DNA of 64,000 nt from Compostimonas suwonensis (GCF_002797855.1 NZ_PGFB01000003.1:248001-312000); one strand, 5' to 3'; shown: positions 48,348 to 56,737, counted from the first letter of the stretch. Notes: generated from the sequence alone by a model not told the origin. Made by a program: numbers and translations.

Positions 48348-50099
48348 CTAGGGCCGGAAGAACACCCCCGCCTCGAAGTCGGCCTGCGACTGGTCCTGCA
48401 GCTTGAAGTGCTGCTTCTTGCCGGTCGCCGTGTAGGGCAGCTCCTCGACGAAGGTGTACAGCCGCGGGCGCTTGTAGTCGGCGAGGGCGGTGCTGTCGCG
48501 GCAGTAGCGGTCGAGCTCTGTGGCTGCCGCCGCGGCATCCGCCAGCTCGCCGGCACGGCGCACGACGTAGGCGACGACGAGCTGGCCCCACTCCGCATCG
48601 GGCTTGCCGACGACGATCGAGTCCGCGACACCCGGATGCCCCGACAGCACCTCCTCGACCTGCACGGGATGCACGTTCTCACCGCCCGAGATCACCATGT
48701 CGTCTTTGCGCCCGATCACTGTGATGACCTCCTGGTCGTTCCAGGTCGCGAGGTCGCCGGCGAAGAACCAGCCGTCGCGGAACTTCTTGGCCTCCTCCTC
48801 GGGGTTGTGGCGGTAGGAGTATCCCGACTTCACCGAGCGCACGGCCACCTCGCCGATCTCGCTGCCGTCTTTCGCGACCTGGTCGCCCGGGTCGCCGAGG
48901 CCCGTGCCGCGCACGGCGACCACGACCACGTCGTCGTCGATGCAGGCGCGGCCGGCGGCCCCGGCGAAGGTCGTGAGCTCGTCACCGGGCAGGAAGGTGT
49001 TCCAGAAGGCCTCGGTCGTGCCGTAGCCGTTGGAGATGTTCGGGGTGAGCACCTTCTGATAGCGCAGGGCGGCCTGGCGTTCGAAGGGCGCGCCCATCGT
49101 CACGATGCCCGTGAGGGTGGCGAGGTCTCGCGGCTGGGACTCCTGTGCGTCGGCGAGGCGCTCGAGGTTCGTGGGGGCGCCGATCACGAAGGTGATGCCG
49201 TGCTCCTCGACGAGGTCGAGCACCCGCCCGGCGTCGAAGCGGGGCAGCGTGACGGCCTCGGCGCCCACGTAGAGCACCGTGTTGGGGCCCGCGCAGTAGG
49301 TGCCGCCGCGGTGGAACCAGGGCGACATGTTCATCGTGCGATCGGCCGAGGAGAGCGGCATGTGCATGATCACGTCGTGCGCCGTGAGCACCTCGTTGAG
49401 GCTCGTGAGCGGCACGGCCTTGGGGCGTCCGGTCGTGCCGGAGGTGTAGAGGCGCGTCGTCTCGTCCCACACGCTCGCGCCCTCGGGGGCGCGGAAGCTC
49501 GGCGCGTCGGCGTCCAGGAGATCGTCGAAACGCAGGGAGCCTTCGACGAGCTCCCCGTCGCTCTCGCCGACGGCGACGAGAACCGGCGGTCGGAACTCCG
49601 CGAGCTCGAGCGCGGTCGCGACGTTCGCCGCGTCGGCCGCCTCGTAGACGAAGACGGCGGGGCGCGAGTCGTCGAGGATGTAGGCGGTCTCGCCGGGTGC
49701 GAGCCGGAAGTTCATGGGCGAGCCGACGGCCCGCAGGCCCTGCGTCGCCACATAGAGGAAGGCGAACTCCGGCCGGTTCATGAGCTGGTAGCAGACGACG
49801 TCGCCAACACCCACCCCGTGCGCGGCGAGCCCGCCGACGAGCTGCCCGGCGACCGCGCCGAACTCGGCGTAGGTCCACGACCGGCCGGTGTCGGAGTCCG
49901 TGAGCGCCCGTTTGCCCGCGAAGCGGTGCGTGTTGCGCTCGACCCCGGCCGCATAGGTGAAGTGCTGCTCGAAGATGCTCTTCAGCAGGCTCGGGTCGTA
50001 GTCGCTGTTCGGGGCGGATGCGGGCGCAGGAGTGGTCGCGGTCGTGGGCGCCGTGCCGCGGGTGCCGTCGGACGTGGTTTCGATGGTTGCGTTGCTCAT
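48348..50099 (-). CDS. Acyl-CoA synthetase (AMP-forming), FadD-like
   Basis: The 583-residue adenylate-forming enzyme has the P-loop YTSGTTGRPKAVPL, motif II NGYGTTEAFWNTF, the GWFFAGDLATW and GRKDDMVISGGENVHP hinge region and the C-terminal catalytic Lys in YTATGKKQHFK. It activates a carboxylic or fatty acid to acyl-CoA via acyl-AMP. It lies downstream of a FabL-like reductase gene (49 nt) and in the same direction, and an acyl-CoA dehydrogenase gene lies further upstream, so a role in acid degradation or modification fits. A Thr/Ala-rich N-terminal extension (about residues 1-32) is non-conserved. Confidence 0.93.
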   Translation of the reverse strand: MSNATIETTSDGTRGTAPTTATTPAPASAPNSDYDPSLLKSIFEQHFTYAAGVERNTHRFAGKRALTDSDTGRSWTYAEFGAVAGQLVGGLAAHGVGVGDVVCYQLMNRPEFAFLYVATQGLRAVGSPMNFRLAPGETAYILDDSRPAVFVYEAADAANVATALELAEFRPPVLVAVGESDGELVEGSLRFDDLLDADAPSFRAPEGASVWDETTRLYTSGTTGRPKAVPLTSLNEVLTAHDVIMHMPLSSADRTMNMSPWFHRGGTYCAGPNTVLYVGAEAVTLPRFDAGRVLDLVEEHGITFVIGAPTNLERLADAQESQPRDLATLTGIVTMGAPFERQAALRYQKVLTPNISNGYGTTEAFWNTFLPGDELTTFAGAAGRACIDDDVVVVAVRGTGLGDPGDQVAKDGSEIGEVAVRSVKSGYSYRHNPEEEAKKFRDGWFFAGDLATWNDQEVITVIGRKDDMVISGGENVHPVQVEEVLSGHPGVADSIVVGKPDAEWGQLVVAYVVRRAGELADAAAAATELDRYCRDSTALADYKRPRLYTFVEELPYTATGKKQHFKLQDQSQADFEAGVFFRP

Positions 50100-50148
50100 G
50101 GCGTGCCTTTCGAGCTCGGCTGGGGCGGGTGTCTTTACAGGCCTCGTC

Positions 50149-51015
50149 TCAGTTCTGATGGGGTGTCGGGGTTGGCGGGGTGTTGTCGGCGGGGTTCGCC
50201 GGGCCGGCGGGCAGGGCGGCGCCGGCGGGGTCGGATGCCGGTGCCGGCAGGTGATCCGCGGCGAACGGCGGTGCCACCACGGTCAGGCCGCCGTCGACGA
50301 CGAGGGTCTGCCCGGTGATGTACGAGGCCGCGGGCGAGAGCAGGAAGCGGATCGCCTGGGCGACGTCGTCGGCGGTGCCGAGGCGGCGCGCGGGGATGCG
50401 TTCGACCATGGCGTCGAGGGGCGGCATCCGCTCTCTGCCGTAGAAGTAGTGCAGCGAGTCGGTGTCGATGAGGCCGCCGTTGACGGCGTTGACGGTTATG
50501 CCCCGCGGGCCGAACTCGGCGGCCATGTGGCGCACCCAGGCCTCGAGCGCGGCCTTGTCGGCGCCGAGAGCGCCGTAACCCGGGAAGGCGCGCAGGCTGC
50601 CGTAGCTCGTGACGGCGACGATCCGCCCGCCGGGCCCCATCTGCGCAGCGGCGGCCTGCGCGAGCAGCACGAAGGAGCGCACGTTGGTGGCCCAGGACCG
50701 GTCGAGGTGGGCGGCGCGCAGCTCGGAGACGGGCTTGAAGGCGCTCGCGGCGGCGCTCGCGACGAAGGCGTCGATGTGCGACTCCGCGAGCTCGTCGGCC
50801 GTGCGCCGCAGATCGTCGTCGGATTCCAGCTCGAGCCGCACGGCCCGCGCCGATCCGCCGCGTTCGACGATCCCGTCGACGACCGCGCGCGCCGCCTCGG
50901 CGTCACGGCGGTAGCTGAAGAGCACCTCGGCCCCGTCGGCGGCGAGCGTCTCGACGAGGCGCCGCCCGATTCCGCGTGAGCCACCGGTGACAAAGGCGCG
51001 GTACTGACCGGTCAA
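50149..51015 (-). CDS. SDR family reductase, FabL-like (enoyl-ACP reductase type)
   Basis: The protein has TGGSRGIG for NADPH, and a Tyr-x6-Lys active site (YGALGADK) as in enoyl-ACP reductases and not the usual Tyr-x3-Lys. [17 protein letters not shown] is close to the FabL signature. It ends with GQTLVVDGG and a Pro/Ala tail of about 45 residues. TTG 51015 ([12 protein letters not shown]) fits the family length; starting at ATG 51078 would add about 21 odd residues. It is upstream of and co-directional with the acyl-CoA synthetase gene. Enoyl-thioester reduction is the likely activity. Confidence 0.8.
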   Translation of the reverse strand: MTGQYRAFVTGGSRGIGRRLVETLAADGAEVLFSYRRDAEAARAVVDGIVERGGSARAVRLELESDDDLRRTADELAESHIDAFVASAAASAFKPVSELRAAHLDRSWATNVRSFVLLAQAAAAQMGPGGRIVAVTSYGSLRAFPGYGALGADKAALEAWVRHMAAEFGPRGITVNAVNGGLIDTDSLHYFYGRERMPPLDAMVERIPARRLGTADDVAQAIRFLLSPAASYITGQTLVVDGGLTVVAPPFAADHLPAPASDPAGAALPAGPANPADNTPPTPTPHQN

Positions 51016-51109
51016 CGCGGAAAACCTGCGATTCGTCTTCGACGGGAGTGGACTGTTTCGACATTCTACGCGCGGCATGCACGCGGGTGGCGACACGGGC
51101 TGCGAGGCG

Positions 51110-51176
51110 TGCCTTGCGTGCGCCGTGTGCGCCGCGTGCCCGGAGTGCTCTGCGTGCCCGGCGTGCTCTGCGTGCC
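51110..51176. repeat. Intergenic ~18-bp repeats
   Basis: Repeats of the GCGTGCCCGGAGTGCTCT type lie between the divergent FabL-like and cyclotransferase-like genes and end at the -10 box of the latter. Confidence 0.7.
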
Positions 51177-51182
51177 TATGCT
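51177..51182 (+). promoter_or_regulatory. -10 box of the cyclotransferase-like gene
   Basis: TATGCT ends 6 nt before ATG 51189 and supports this start. Confidence 0.5.
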
Positions 51183-51188
51183 CGGATC

Positions 51189-51587
51189 ATGATCGAGACG
51201 ACGGATGCCGCGGAGCAGCTCTTCTCCTACGGAACCCTGCGCCAGCCGGAGGTGCAGCTCACGACCTTCGGCCGGCTGCTCGAGGGGCGGGAGGACTCGA
51301 TCGTCGGCTATCGGCTCGACGTCGTGGCGATCACCGACCCGCACGTCGTGGCCACGAGCGGCAGTGACGCGCATCCGATCGCCCGCCCGAGCGACGATCC
51401 CGCCGACAGCGTCGCGGGAACCGTCTTCTCGATCACCCCGCAGGAGCTCGCCGCCGCCGACGAGTACGAGGTCGACGACTACGTGCGTGTCGCCGTGCCG
51501 CTCCTGTCGGGCGGAACGGCGTGGGTCTACGTGGAGGCCGGCGCTGTGGAGGCCGGTGCTGCGGAGAGCAGGGTCGCGGAGGCCTGA
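51189..51587 (+). CDS. Gamma-glutamylcyclotransferase-like (AIG2 fold) protein
   Basis: The 132-residue protein contains the AIG2/GGCT signature LFSYGTLRQPEVQL near the N-terminus and the conserved Glu region ELAAADEYEVDDYVRVAVPL. These small cytoplasmic proteins cyclise gamma-glutamyl amines or peptides to 5-oxoproline; substrate specificity varies and many bacterial members are uncharacterised. The C-terminus ends in an Ala/Val/Glu repeat (VEAGAVEAGAAE). No operon partner: neighbours are on the other strand. Confidence 0.85.
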   Translation: MIETTDAAEQLFSYGTLRQPEVQLTTFGRLLEGREDSIVGYRLDVVAITDPHVVATSGSDAHPIARPSDDPADSVAGTVFSITPQELAAADEYEVDDYVRVAVPLLSGGTAWVYVEAGAVEAGAAESRVAEA

Positions 51588-51609
51588 GTTCAGCAGGCCC
51601 GAGTACGCG

Positions 51610-52773
51610 TCAGCGCTCGAGCGGGCCGAGCAGCGCGTTCGCGACGGTGGAGTGGGCGGACTCGTCATCCGAGGGGTGGAAGAGCCCCGCGAGCACGTCG
51701 CGGTAGAGGCGGCCGAGCTCGTTGCCCGCGAAGTAGCTGCTTCCGCCCGAGGCCCGGATCGCCTTGTCGACGACGACGCGTGCGGTCTCGGTCGCGCGAA
51801 CCTTGAGCCCCACGAGCTTCGGGAACCACTGCGCACCGTGGTCGACGAGGGCGTCGAGGTCGGCGGCGAGGGCGTCGATCTGGGGGTTCATGGCGTCCTG
51901 GGCGATCGCGGCATCCGCGAGACGCCAGCGGATGTCGGGATCCTGCGCGTAGCTCGCGCCACCGGCCTTCATCGAGGTGCGGCGGTGCGCGGCCTCAACG
52001 CCGAGCTCGAGGGCGCGGCGGCCGACGCCCGTGTAGACGGCGGCCAGCAGGATCTCGAAGTTGGCGAAGATCGCGAAGACGAGAGGATCGGGGTTGGGCC
52101 CGGGATCGAGCCGTCGGAAGACCGTGGACGCGGGCGCGACGGCACCGTCGAGCACCGTCGTCTGGCTCTGGCTCGCGCGCATGCCGAGGGTGTCCCAGTC
52201 GTCGGCGATCGTGTAGCCGGGCTCGTCGCGGGAGATGAAGCCGTAGACGATCTTGGGCGCGTCGGGCGAGCTCGTGTCGAGGCCCATCGTGCCGAGCCGC
52301 GTCCAGGCGGGGGAGAGTGAGGTGAAGATCTTCGTGCCGTGGAAGCCGTAGCCGCCGTCGCCGAGCGGCCGGGCCTCGGTGCGCGAGCCGAACAGCACGA
52401 GGTCGTTGCCGGGCTCGCTGATGCCGAAGGCGAAGAGGTCGCCCGCCGCCGCGTCGCGCAGCAGGAACTCGAGCGCGTCGTCGCCGCGGTCGCGCAGGGT
52501 CTTGGCGACGCCCGTCCAGACGAGGTGCATGTTGACCGCGAGGGCGGTGGCCGGGGCCGCCGCGGCGAGCCGCTGCTGCTCGCGGGCGAGCTGGCGGAAG
52601 GTGAGGCCCGCGCCGCCGAGCTCGGCGGGCACGAGGGCCGTGAGGTAACCGGCATCCTTCAGCTCGTCGAGGTCGTCGTCGAAGAAGCTGTTGTCGCGGT
52701 CGTGGCCGGCCGCCCGCTCGTGGATGCGGGAGAGGAGCTCCTCGCTCAGGAATCCATCATTCACGTCTGTCAC
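51610..52773 (-). CDS. Acyl-CoA dehydrogenase family protein
   Basis: The 387-residue flavoprotein matches the acyl-CoA dehydrogenase fold: N-terminal helices with LVPAELGGAGLTFRQLAREQ, a middle beta domain (FAFGISEPGNDL, TKIFTSLSPAWTRLG, DTLGMRASQSQ), and a C-terminal four-helix bundle ending near RASGGSSYFAGNELGRLYRD. The usual catalytic Glu is not clear, so it may be of the DszC/SfnB-like monooxygenase type or an acyl-CoA dehydrogenase with another base. GTG 52773 has AAGGA upstream. It is convergent with the 51189 gene, 22 nt away. Confidence 0.87.
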   Translation of the reverse strand: MTDVNDGFLSEELLSRIHERAAGHDRDNSFFDDDLDELKDAGYLTALVPAELGGAGLTFRQLAREQQRLAAAAPATALAVNMHLVWTGVAKTLRDRGDDALEFLLRDAAAGDLFAFGISEPGNDLVLFGSRTEARPLGDGGYGFHGTKIFTSLSPAWTRLGTMGLDTSSPDAPKIVYGFISRDEPGYTIADDWDTLGMRASQSQTTVLDGAVAPASTVFRRLDPGPNPDPLVFAIFANFEILLAAVYTGVGRRALELGVEAAHRRTSMKAGGASYAQDPDIRWRLADAAIAQDAMNPQIDALAADLDALVDHGAQWFPKLVGLKVRATETARVVVDKAIRASGGSSYFAGNELGRLYRDVLAGLFHPSDDESAHSTVANALLGPLER

Positions 52774-52795
52774 CCGTCCTTCCCCTCTCAAACGT

Positions 52796-52880
52796 ACTCA
52801 CAACGACGGAGATATGCTCCGAAACCGTTCGTTGTGCGCCGAAACGGCCGTTATCGGTGGCTTTCTCCGTCGTTCTGGGT
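52796..52880. repeat. Palindromic repeat element, family A (copy 2)
   Basis: Arms 52796-52812 and 52864-52880 (core ACAACGACGGAGA) match in 15 of 17 positions. Outer motifs and the inner GCGCCGAAACGGCCGTTAT segment correspond to copy 1 at 11982-12068. The right arm lies inside the 3' end of the DUF4349 gene, where it encodes the last residues (TQNDGESHR). Confidence 0.8.
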
Positions 52881-54155
52881 CGCGGGAGGAGCGGGGGATG
52901 CGGATGCCGGGGTCGGAGCAGGGGTTGCGGAGGCAGGGGCTGAGCCGGGAGCTGAGGTTGAGCTGGGAGCAGGGGGAGAAGCCGGGGTCGGAGCAGAGGC
53001 CGGCGGGGGCGCGATGATCGGGTCGACCGTGGGGATCGTCGGGCCCGGAGCTCCGGGCGAGGTCGGCGACGAGGCCGACGACGCGTCGGATGAGGCCGAC
53101 GAGGCCGATGACGCGCCGGGCGGGGTCGGCGACGAGGCCGACGGGGCCGATGACGAGGCCGACGGGGCCGCCGGCGCGCCGGGCGGGGTCGGAGCGCCAT
53201 GCGGGGTCGATGACGGGCCGTGCGGGCCGCCACGACCGCGGCGGCGCCCGGAACGCGCAACGAACACGATGACCACGACGACCAGGGCGACGATCGCGAG
53301 CAGCACGAGCCACGGCAGCAGCACGCCGAGAACGACGAGGAAGCCGGAGCCCGCGGCGAGCAGGCTGTTCCAGCCGGCGACGAGCCCGCTCCAGAAGTCG
53401 TCGGGGCCGCTCTCGGCGACGACGCCCTCGCTGAACAGCTCGACGTAGATCGTCGACATCGCCACCTGATCGGAGAGGTAGTCGCGCTGCGACTTCAGGC
53501 TGTCGAGCTCGCCCTGCCGCTCCGACAGCGCGCTCTCGAGCGAGATGAGGTCGCTCGTCGTCGTGGCCTGCGCGAGCAGGGCGAGCAAGCGGTCGACCGA
53601 GGTCTGCAGAGCCGCGATCCGTGCGTCGACGTCGGAGACCTGGGTCGTGACATCCGAGGCGTTGACGGTCAGGGAGTTGACCTCGCCGAGATCCTCGATG
53701 TCGGAGAGGGCGGCGTCGAGCTCGTCGGCGGGGATGCGCACCGTGAGCCGCGCGCTCGCGCGCTGGGACTCGGTCTCCGGTTGCTCGGAGCGCTCGTCGA
53801 CGCGCCCGCCCGCCGACTCGACGATCGACACGACCCGGCTCGCGGCATCCACCGGGCCGTCGACCGTGAGCGAGAGGGTGCCGGTGCTGATGACCTGACG
53901 ATCGGATGCCGCGGCCGCGGCATCCTCGGCGAGCCCCCTCTCGGGCGAGGAGCCCGCGCTGCCGTCGGCCGCGCCGCCGTCGGCGCCGGGGACGCCGCCC
54001 ACGATGCCGCCCGGAAGGCCCGGGGCCGGGATCGGCTCGCTCAGCCCGGCGCCGTTGTCGGCCGGGGCGACGCTCGACGAACCGCCGGCGGTGCACGCCG
54101 ACAGGAGCGAGACAGCGAGGATGACAGCGACACCGGTGCCCAGGAGACGTCTCAT
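52851..54155 (-). CDS. DUF4349 membrane-anchored lipoprotein
   Basis: The 434-residue protein has a lipobox (LLSAC, Cys21), a Gly/Ala/Pro linker (to about 85), the DUF4349 domain (about 85-275; VISTGTLSLTVDGPVDAASR, ARLTVRIPADELDAALSDIE, a coiled coil around TSDLISLESALSERQGELDS and QVAMSTIYVELF) and a C-terminal membrane helix (about 285-310; VLLPWLVLLAIVALVVVVIV). A Pro/Ala/Ser tail of more than 100 residues follows. The function of DUF4349 is unknown; it is thought to be an envelope protein. The C-terminal codons come from palindrome copy 2. Confidence 0.88.
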   Translation of the reverse strand: MRRLLGTGVAVILAVSLLSACTAGGSSSVAPADNGAGLSEPIPAPGLPGGIVGGVPGADGGAADGSAGSSPERGLAEDAAAAASDRQVISTGTLSLTVDGPVDAASRVVSIVESAGGRVDERSEQPETESQRASARLTVRIPADELDAALSDIEDLGEVNSLTVNASDVTTQVSDVDARIAALQTSVDRLLALLAQATTTSDLISLESALSERQGELDSLKSQRDYLSDQVAMSTIYVELFSEGVVAESGPDDFWSGLVAGWNSLLAAGSGFLVVLGVLLPWLVLLAIVALVVVVIVFVARSGRRRGRGGPHGPSSTPHGAPTPPGAPAAPSASSSAPSASSPTPPGASSASSASSDASSASSPTSPGAPGPTIPTVDPIIAPPPASAPTPASPPAPSSTSAPGSAPASATPAPTPASASPAPPATQNDGESHR

Positions 54156-54161
54156 GGCTTC

Positions 54162-54167
54162 ACTGTA
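54162..54167 (-). promoter_or_regulatory. -10 box of the DUF4349 gene
   Basis: TACAGT (minus strand) ends 6 nt before ATG 54155. Confidence 0.45.
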
Positions 54168-54305
54168 GGGGCGGGGTCGGACACGGTGTCTGGACGGAGT
54201 CTGGGAGTCGGGTCACAATCCGGTCTCGCCCTCGCGCACAGGCGTAGCGTTGGGTGCCAGACGTACCCCGTACGGGTTACGCCTCACAACTCGCAAGGAG
54301 GAATC

Positions 54306-54521
54306 ATGGGACTCGCAGACGATGCCAAAGACGCGCTCAACGCGACGGGCAAGAAGATCGGTGAGGTCGTCGATGACACCAAGGAGCGTGTGAGCGACAA
54401 GGTCGACGAGCTGAAAGCCGACGCCGAGGTCAAGCGGGCCGAAGGCGACGTGAAGCGTGCCGAGGCGGAGCGCGATGCCACCCAGGCCAAGAACGACTAC
54501 AAAGAGAAGCTGCGCGACTGA
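54306..54521 (+). CDS. CsbD-like small stress protein
   Basis: The 71-residue protein is highly charged and alpha-helical (MGLADDAKDALNATGKKIGE, then repeated KRAEGDVKRAEAE), resembling CsbD/YtxH-type general stress proteins. It should be cytoplasmic and unstructured or coiled. The ribosome site AAGGAGG (54295-54301) is near-perfect, implying strong expression. A perfect 10-bp palindrome CCCGTACGGG lies at 54267-54276 in the upstream region. It is divergent from the DUF4349 gene. Confidence 0.8.
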   Translation: MGLADDAKDALNATGKKIGEVVDDTKERVSDKVDELKADAEVKRAEGDVKRAEAERDATQAKNDYKEKLRD

Positions 54522-54743
54522 CGCAGCACCTGAACGGCGGCCTCCGACCGGCGCGTGAGCGCCCTGACGGATGCCGCATCGAGCGCCGTCCCGTTCCGCG
54601 GGGCGGGCAACGGGGCCGCGGCGATCGACGTCGTGCACGACACGCGTGCTCCCGGTCACTTCGGGTGTGATCGGCGAGCGCGGCTAAGGCATGTCGTGTG
54701 CGACGCGTCGGCCGCGGCATCCGTACGCTCTGCCGGGCTCCCG
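54522..54743. other. Intergenic region
   Basis: About 220 bp without a recognisable gene, repeat or strong hairpin. Confidence 0.5.
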
Positions 54744-54749
54744 TATCCT
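54744..54749 (+). promoter_or_regulatory. -10 box of the aldo-keto reductase gene
   Basis: TATCCT ends 6 nt before ATG 54756. Confidence 0.45.
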
Positions 54750-54755
54750 GACATC

Positions 54756-55739
54756 ATGCAGACGAGAATCTTGGGCAGGACGGGCCGTGAGGTCTCCGTC
54801 ATCGGGCTGGGCACGTGGCAGTTGGGTGCAGACTGGGGCGAGGTGCTCGAAGAGGACGCGATCGCCGTGCTCGAGGCATCCGTCGACGCGGGCGTGACCT
54901 TCTTCGACACGGCCGACGTCTACGGCGACGGCCGCAGCGAGCAGCTGATCGGCCGCTTCCTGGCCGCGAACCCGCAGCTCGACATCACGGTCGCCACCAA
55001 GATGGGCCGCCGAGAGGCGCAGGACGCCGCGAACTTCACCCTCGCGAAGTTCCGCGAGTGGACCGACCGCTCCCGCCGCAACCTCGGCACCGACACCCTC
55101 GACCTCGTGCAGTTGCACTGCCCGCCGACATCCGTGCTCTCCACCGATGCCGTCTACGACGCCCTCGACACCCTCGTCGAGGAGGGCGCGATCGCGAACT
55201 ACGGCGTGAGCGTCGAGACCGCAGACGAGGCCCTCGCGGCCATCGCCCGCCCGCACACCGCGACGGTGCAGATCATCCTCAACGCCTTCCGGCTCAAGCC
55301 GCTCGACGCCGTGCTGCCCGCCGCCCGCGCGGCCGGGGTGGGCATCATCGCCCGCGTGCCGCTCGCCTCGGGGCTGCTCACCGGCAAGTACACCCGCGAG
55401 ACGACCTTCGCCGAGAACGACCACCGCAACTACAACCGCGACGGCAGCCACTTCGACGTGGGCGAGACCTTCTCGGGCGTCGACTACGAGGAGGGCCTCG
55501 CCGCTGCGGCCGAGTTCGCCGCGCTCGTTCCCGAGGGCGTCACGCCCGCGCAGGCGGCGCTCGCCTGGGTGGCCGGGCTCGACGGGGTGTCGAGTGTCAT
55601 CCCCGGCGCACGGTCGGTCGAGCAGGCGCGGGGCAACGCGCACGCCGGCACCGGCATCCCGCTCGGCGACGGCTTCGACGCCGCCGTGCACGAGATCTAC
55701 GACCGCCACTTCCGCGCCGCCATCCACGGTCGCTGGTAG
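54756..55739 (+). CDS. Aldo-keto reductase family protein
   Basis: The 327-residue TIM-barrel oxidoreductase has VSVIGLGTWQLG at the start, FFDTADVYGDGRSEQ (catalytic Asp and Tyr), VATKMG (Lys) and LVQLHCPP (His) in the expected order, plus a cofactor-binding end (VSSVIPGARSVEQA with the phosphate-binding region). It is expected to use NADPH. The gene is monocistronic, followed by a palindrome and the convergent second aldo-keto reductase gene. Substrate unknown. Confidence 0.9.
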   Translation: MQTRILGRTGREVSVIGLGTWQLGADWGEVLEEDAIAVLEASVDAGVTFFDTADVYGDGRSEQLIGRFLAANPQLDITVATKMGRREAQDAANFTLAKFREWTDRSRRNLGTDTLDLVQLHCPPTSVLSTDAVYDALDTLVEEGAIANYGVSVETADEALAAIARPHTATVQIILNAFRLKPLDAVLPAARAAGVGIIARVPLASGLLTGKYTRETTFAENDHRNYNRDGSHFDVGETFSGVDYEEGLAAAAEFAALVPEGVTPAQAALAWVAGLDGVSSVIPGARSVEQARGNAHAGTGIPLGDGFDAAVHEIYDRHFRAAIHGRW

Positions 55740-55758
55740 CTCGTTCGCAGCCAGCGCA

Positions 55759-55817
55759 GCGAGTCGCGCCGAATCGTTCCATCCCCGCGGGTTGTGCGAC
55801 GATTCGGCGCGACTCGC
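55759..55817. repeat. Long inverted repeat (19-bp arms) between convergent genes
   Basis: Positions 55759-55777 pair perfectly with 55799-55817 (core GCGAGTCGCGCCGAATCGT) with a 21-nt spacer. It lies between two convergent aldo-keto reductase genes, fitting a bidirectional terminator. Confidence 0.85.
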
Positions 55818-55842
55818 GTGGTGGCGTCTGCCCCAGCCCGCC

Positions 55843-56673
55843 TCAGTCGGCGTCGTCGGGGTCGCGGCCCGTGCGCTCGCCCGATTCGAGGGTCGCGATC
55901 GCGGCGAGGTCGTCGGCGTCGAGGCTGAAGTCGAAGACGTCGAGGTTCTCGACGATGCGCGAGGGCGTCATCGACTTGGGGATCACGACGTTGCCGAGCT
56001 CGATGTGCCAGCGGATGACGATCTGCGCCTCCGACTTGCCGTGCTTGGCGGCCAGCCCGGCGAGCAGCTCGTTGCCGAGCATCCGCCCGCGCGCGAGCGG
56101 CGACCACGCCTCGGTGAGGATGCCGTGCGCCGCGTCGAACTCGCGCACCGCCGTCTGCGGCAGCCACGGGTGCAGCTCCACCTGATTGAGTGCGGGCACG
56201 ACATCCGTCTCGCCCATCAGCCGCTCGAGGTGGTGGATGTGGAAGTTGGAGACGCCGATCGAGCGTGCCCGGCCGTCGCTGCGCAGCCGTTCGAGGGCGC
56301 GGTAGGTCTCGACGTATCGATCCTGCCGGGGCGCCGGCCAGTGGATGAGGTAGAGGTCGACGTAGTCGAGCCCCAGCTTCCCGATGCTCTCGTCGAAGGC
56401 GCGCAGGGTCTCGTCGAAGCCGTGGCGGTCGTTCCAGACCTTGGTCGTCACGAAGACGTCGTCGCGGGCGACCTCGCTCTCGGCGAGCCCGCGCCCCACG
56501 CCGGCCTCGTTCTCGTAGAGGGCCGCGGTGTCGAGATGACGGTAGCCCGCGGTGAGCGCGGTGCGCACGACCTCGGCGGCTTCCGGCTCGGGCACCTTGT
56601 AGACGCCGAGCCCCAGCTGGGGGATGCCGCGGCCGTCGTTGAGGGTCAGTATGGGTGAGGGTGCGAGCGTCAT
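55843..56673 (-). CDS. Aldo-keto reductase, 2,5-diketo-gluconate reductase-like
   Basis: The 276-residue protein is of the AKR5-type: LNDGRGIPQLGLGVYKVPEP, HLDTAALYENE (Asp, Tyr), FVTTKVWND (Lys), DLYLIHWPAP (His), giving a complete tetrad, and a C-terminal VVIPKSMTPSRIVENLDVFD that binds NADPH. Members reduce 2,5-diketo-D-gluconate and other small carbonyls. ATG 56673 is set by the GATAAT box 6 nt upstream. Convergent with the 54756 gene and divergent from the FMN reductase gene. Confidence 0.92.
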   Translation of the reverse strand: MTLAPSPILTLNDGRGIPQLGLGVYKVPEPEAAEVVRTALTAGYRHLDTAALYENEAGVGRGLAESEVARDDVFVTTKVWNDRHGFDETLRAFDESIGKLGLDYVDLYLIHWPAPRQDRYVETYRALERLRSDGRARSIGVSNFHIHHLERLMGETDVVPALNQVELHPWLPQTAVREFDAAHGILTEAWSPLARGRMLGNELLAGLAAKHGKSEAQIVIRWHIELGNVVIPKSMTPSRIVENLDVFDFSLDADDLAAIATLESGERTGRDPDDAD

Positions 56674-56679
56674 TGCTTT

Positions 56680-56685
56680 ATTATC
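56680..56685 (-). promoter_or_regulatory. -10 box of the AKR5-like gene
   Basis: GATAAT (minus strand) ends 6 nt before ATG 56673; leaderless. Confidence 0.55.
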
Positions 56686-56737
56686 GGGCTTGTCGTCGGT
56701 GGATCTCCGGCGAATCTCGGCGGGATCGGCGAATCTC

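Noticed and set aside
45510-50318. Very long plus-strand open frame (1602 codons)
   Set aside because: It is antisense to four convincing minus-strand genes (AlkD-like, MFS, acyl-CoA synthetase, FabL-like). Its translation is Arg/Glu/Val-rich without domains, a normal by-product of high GC3.
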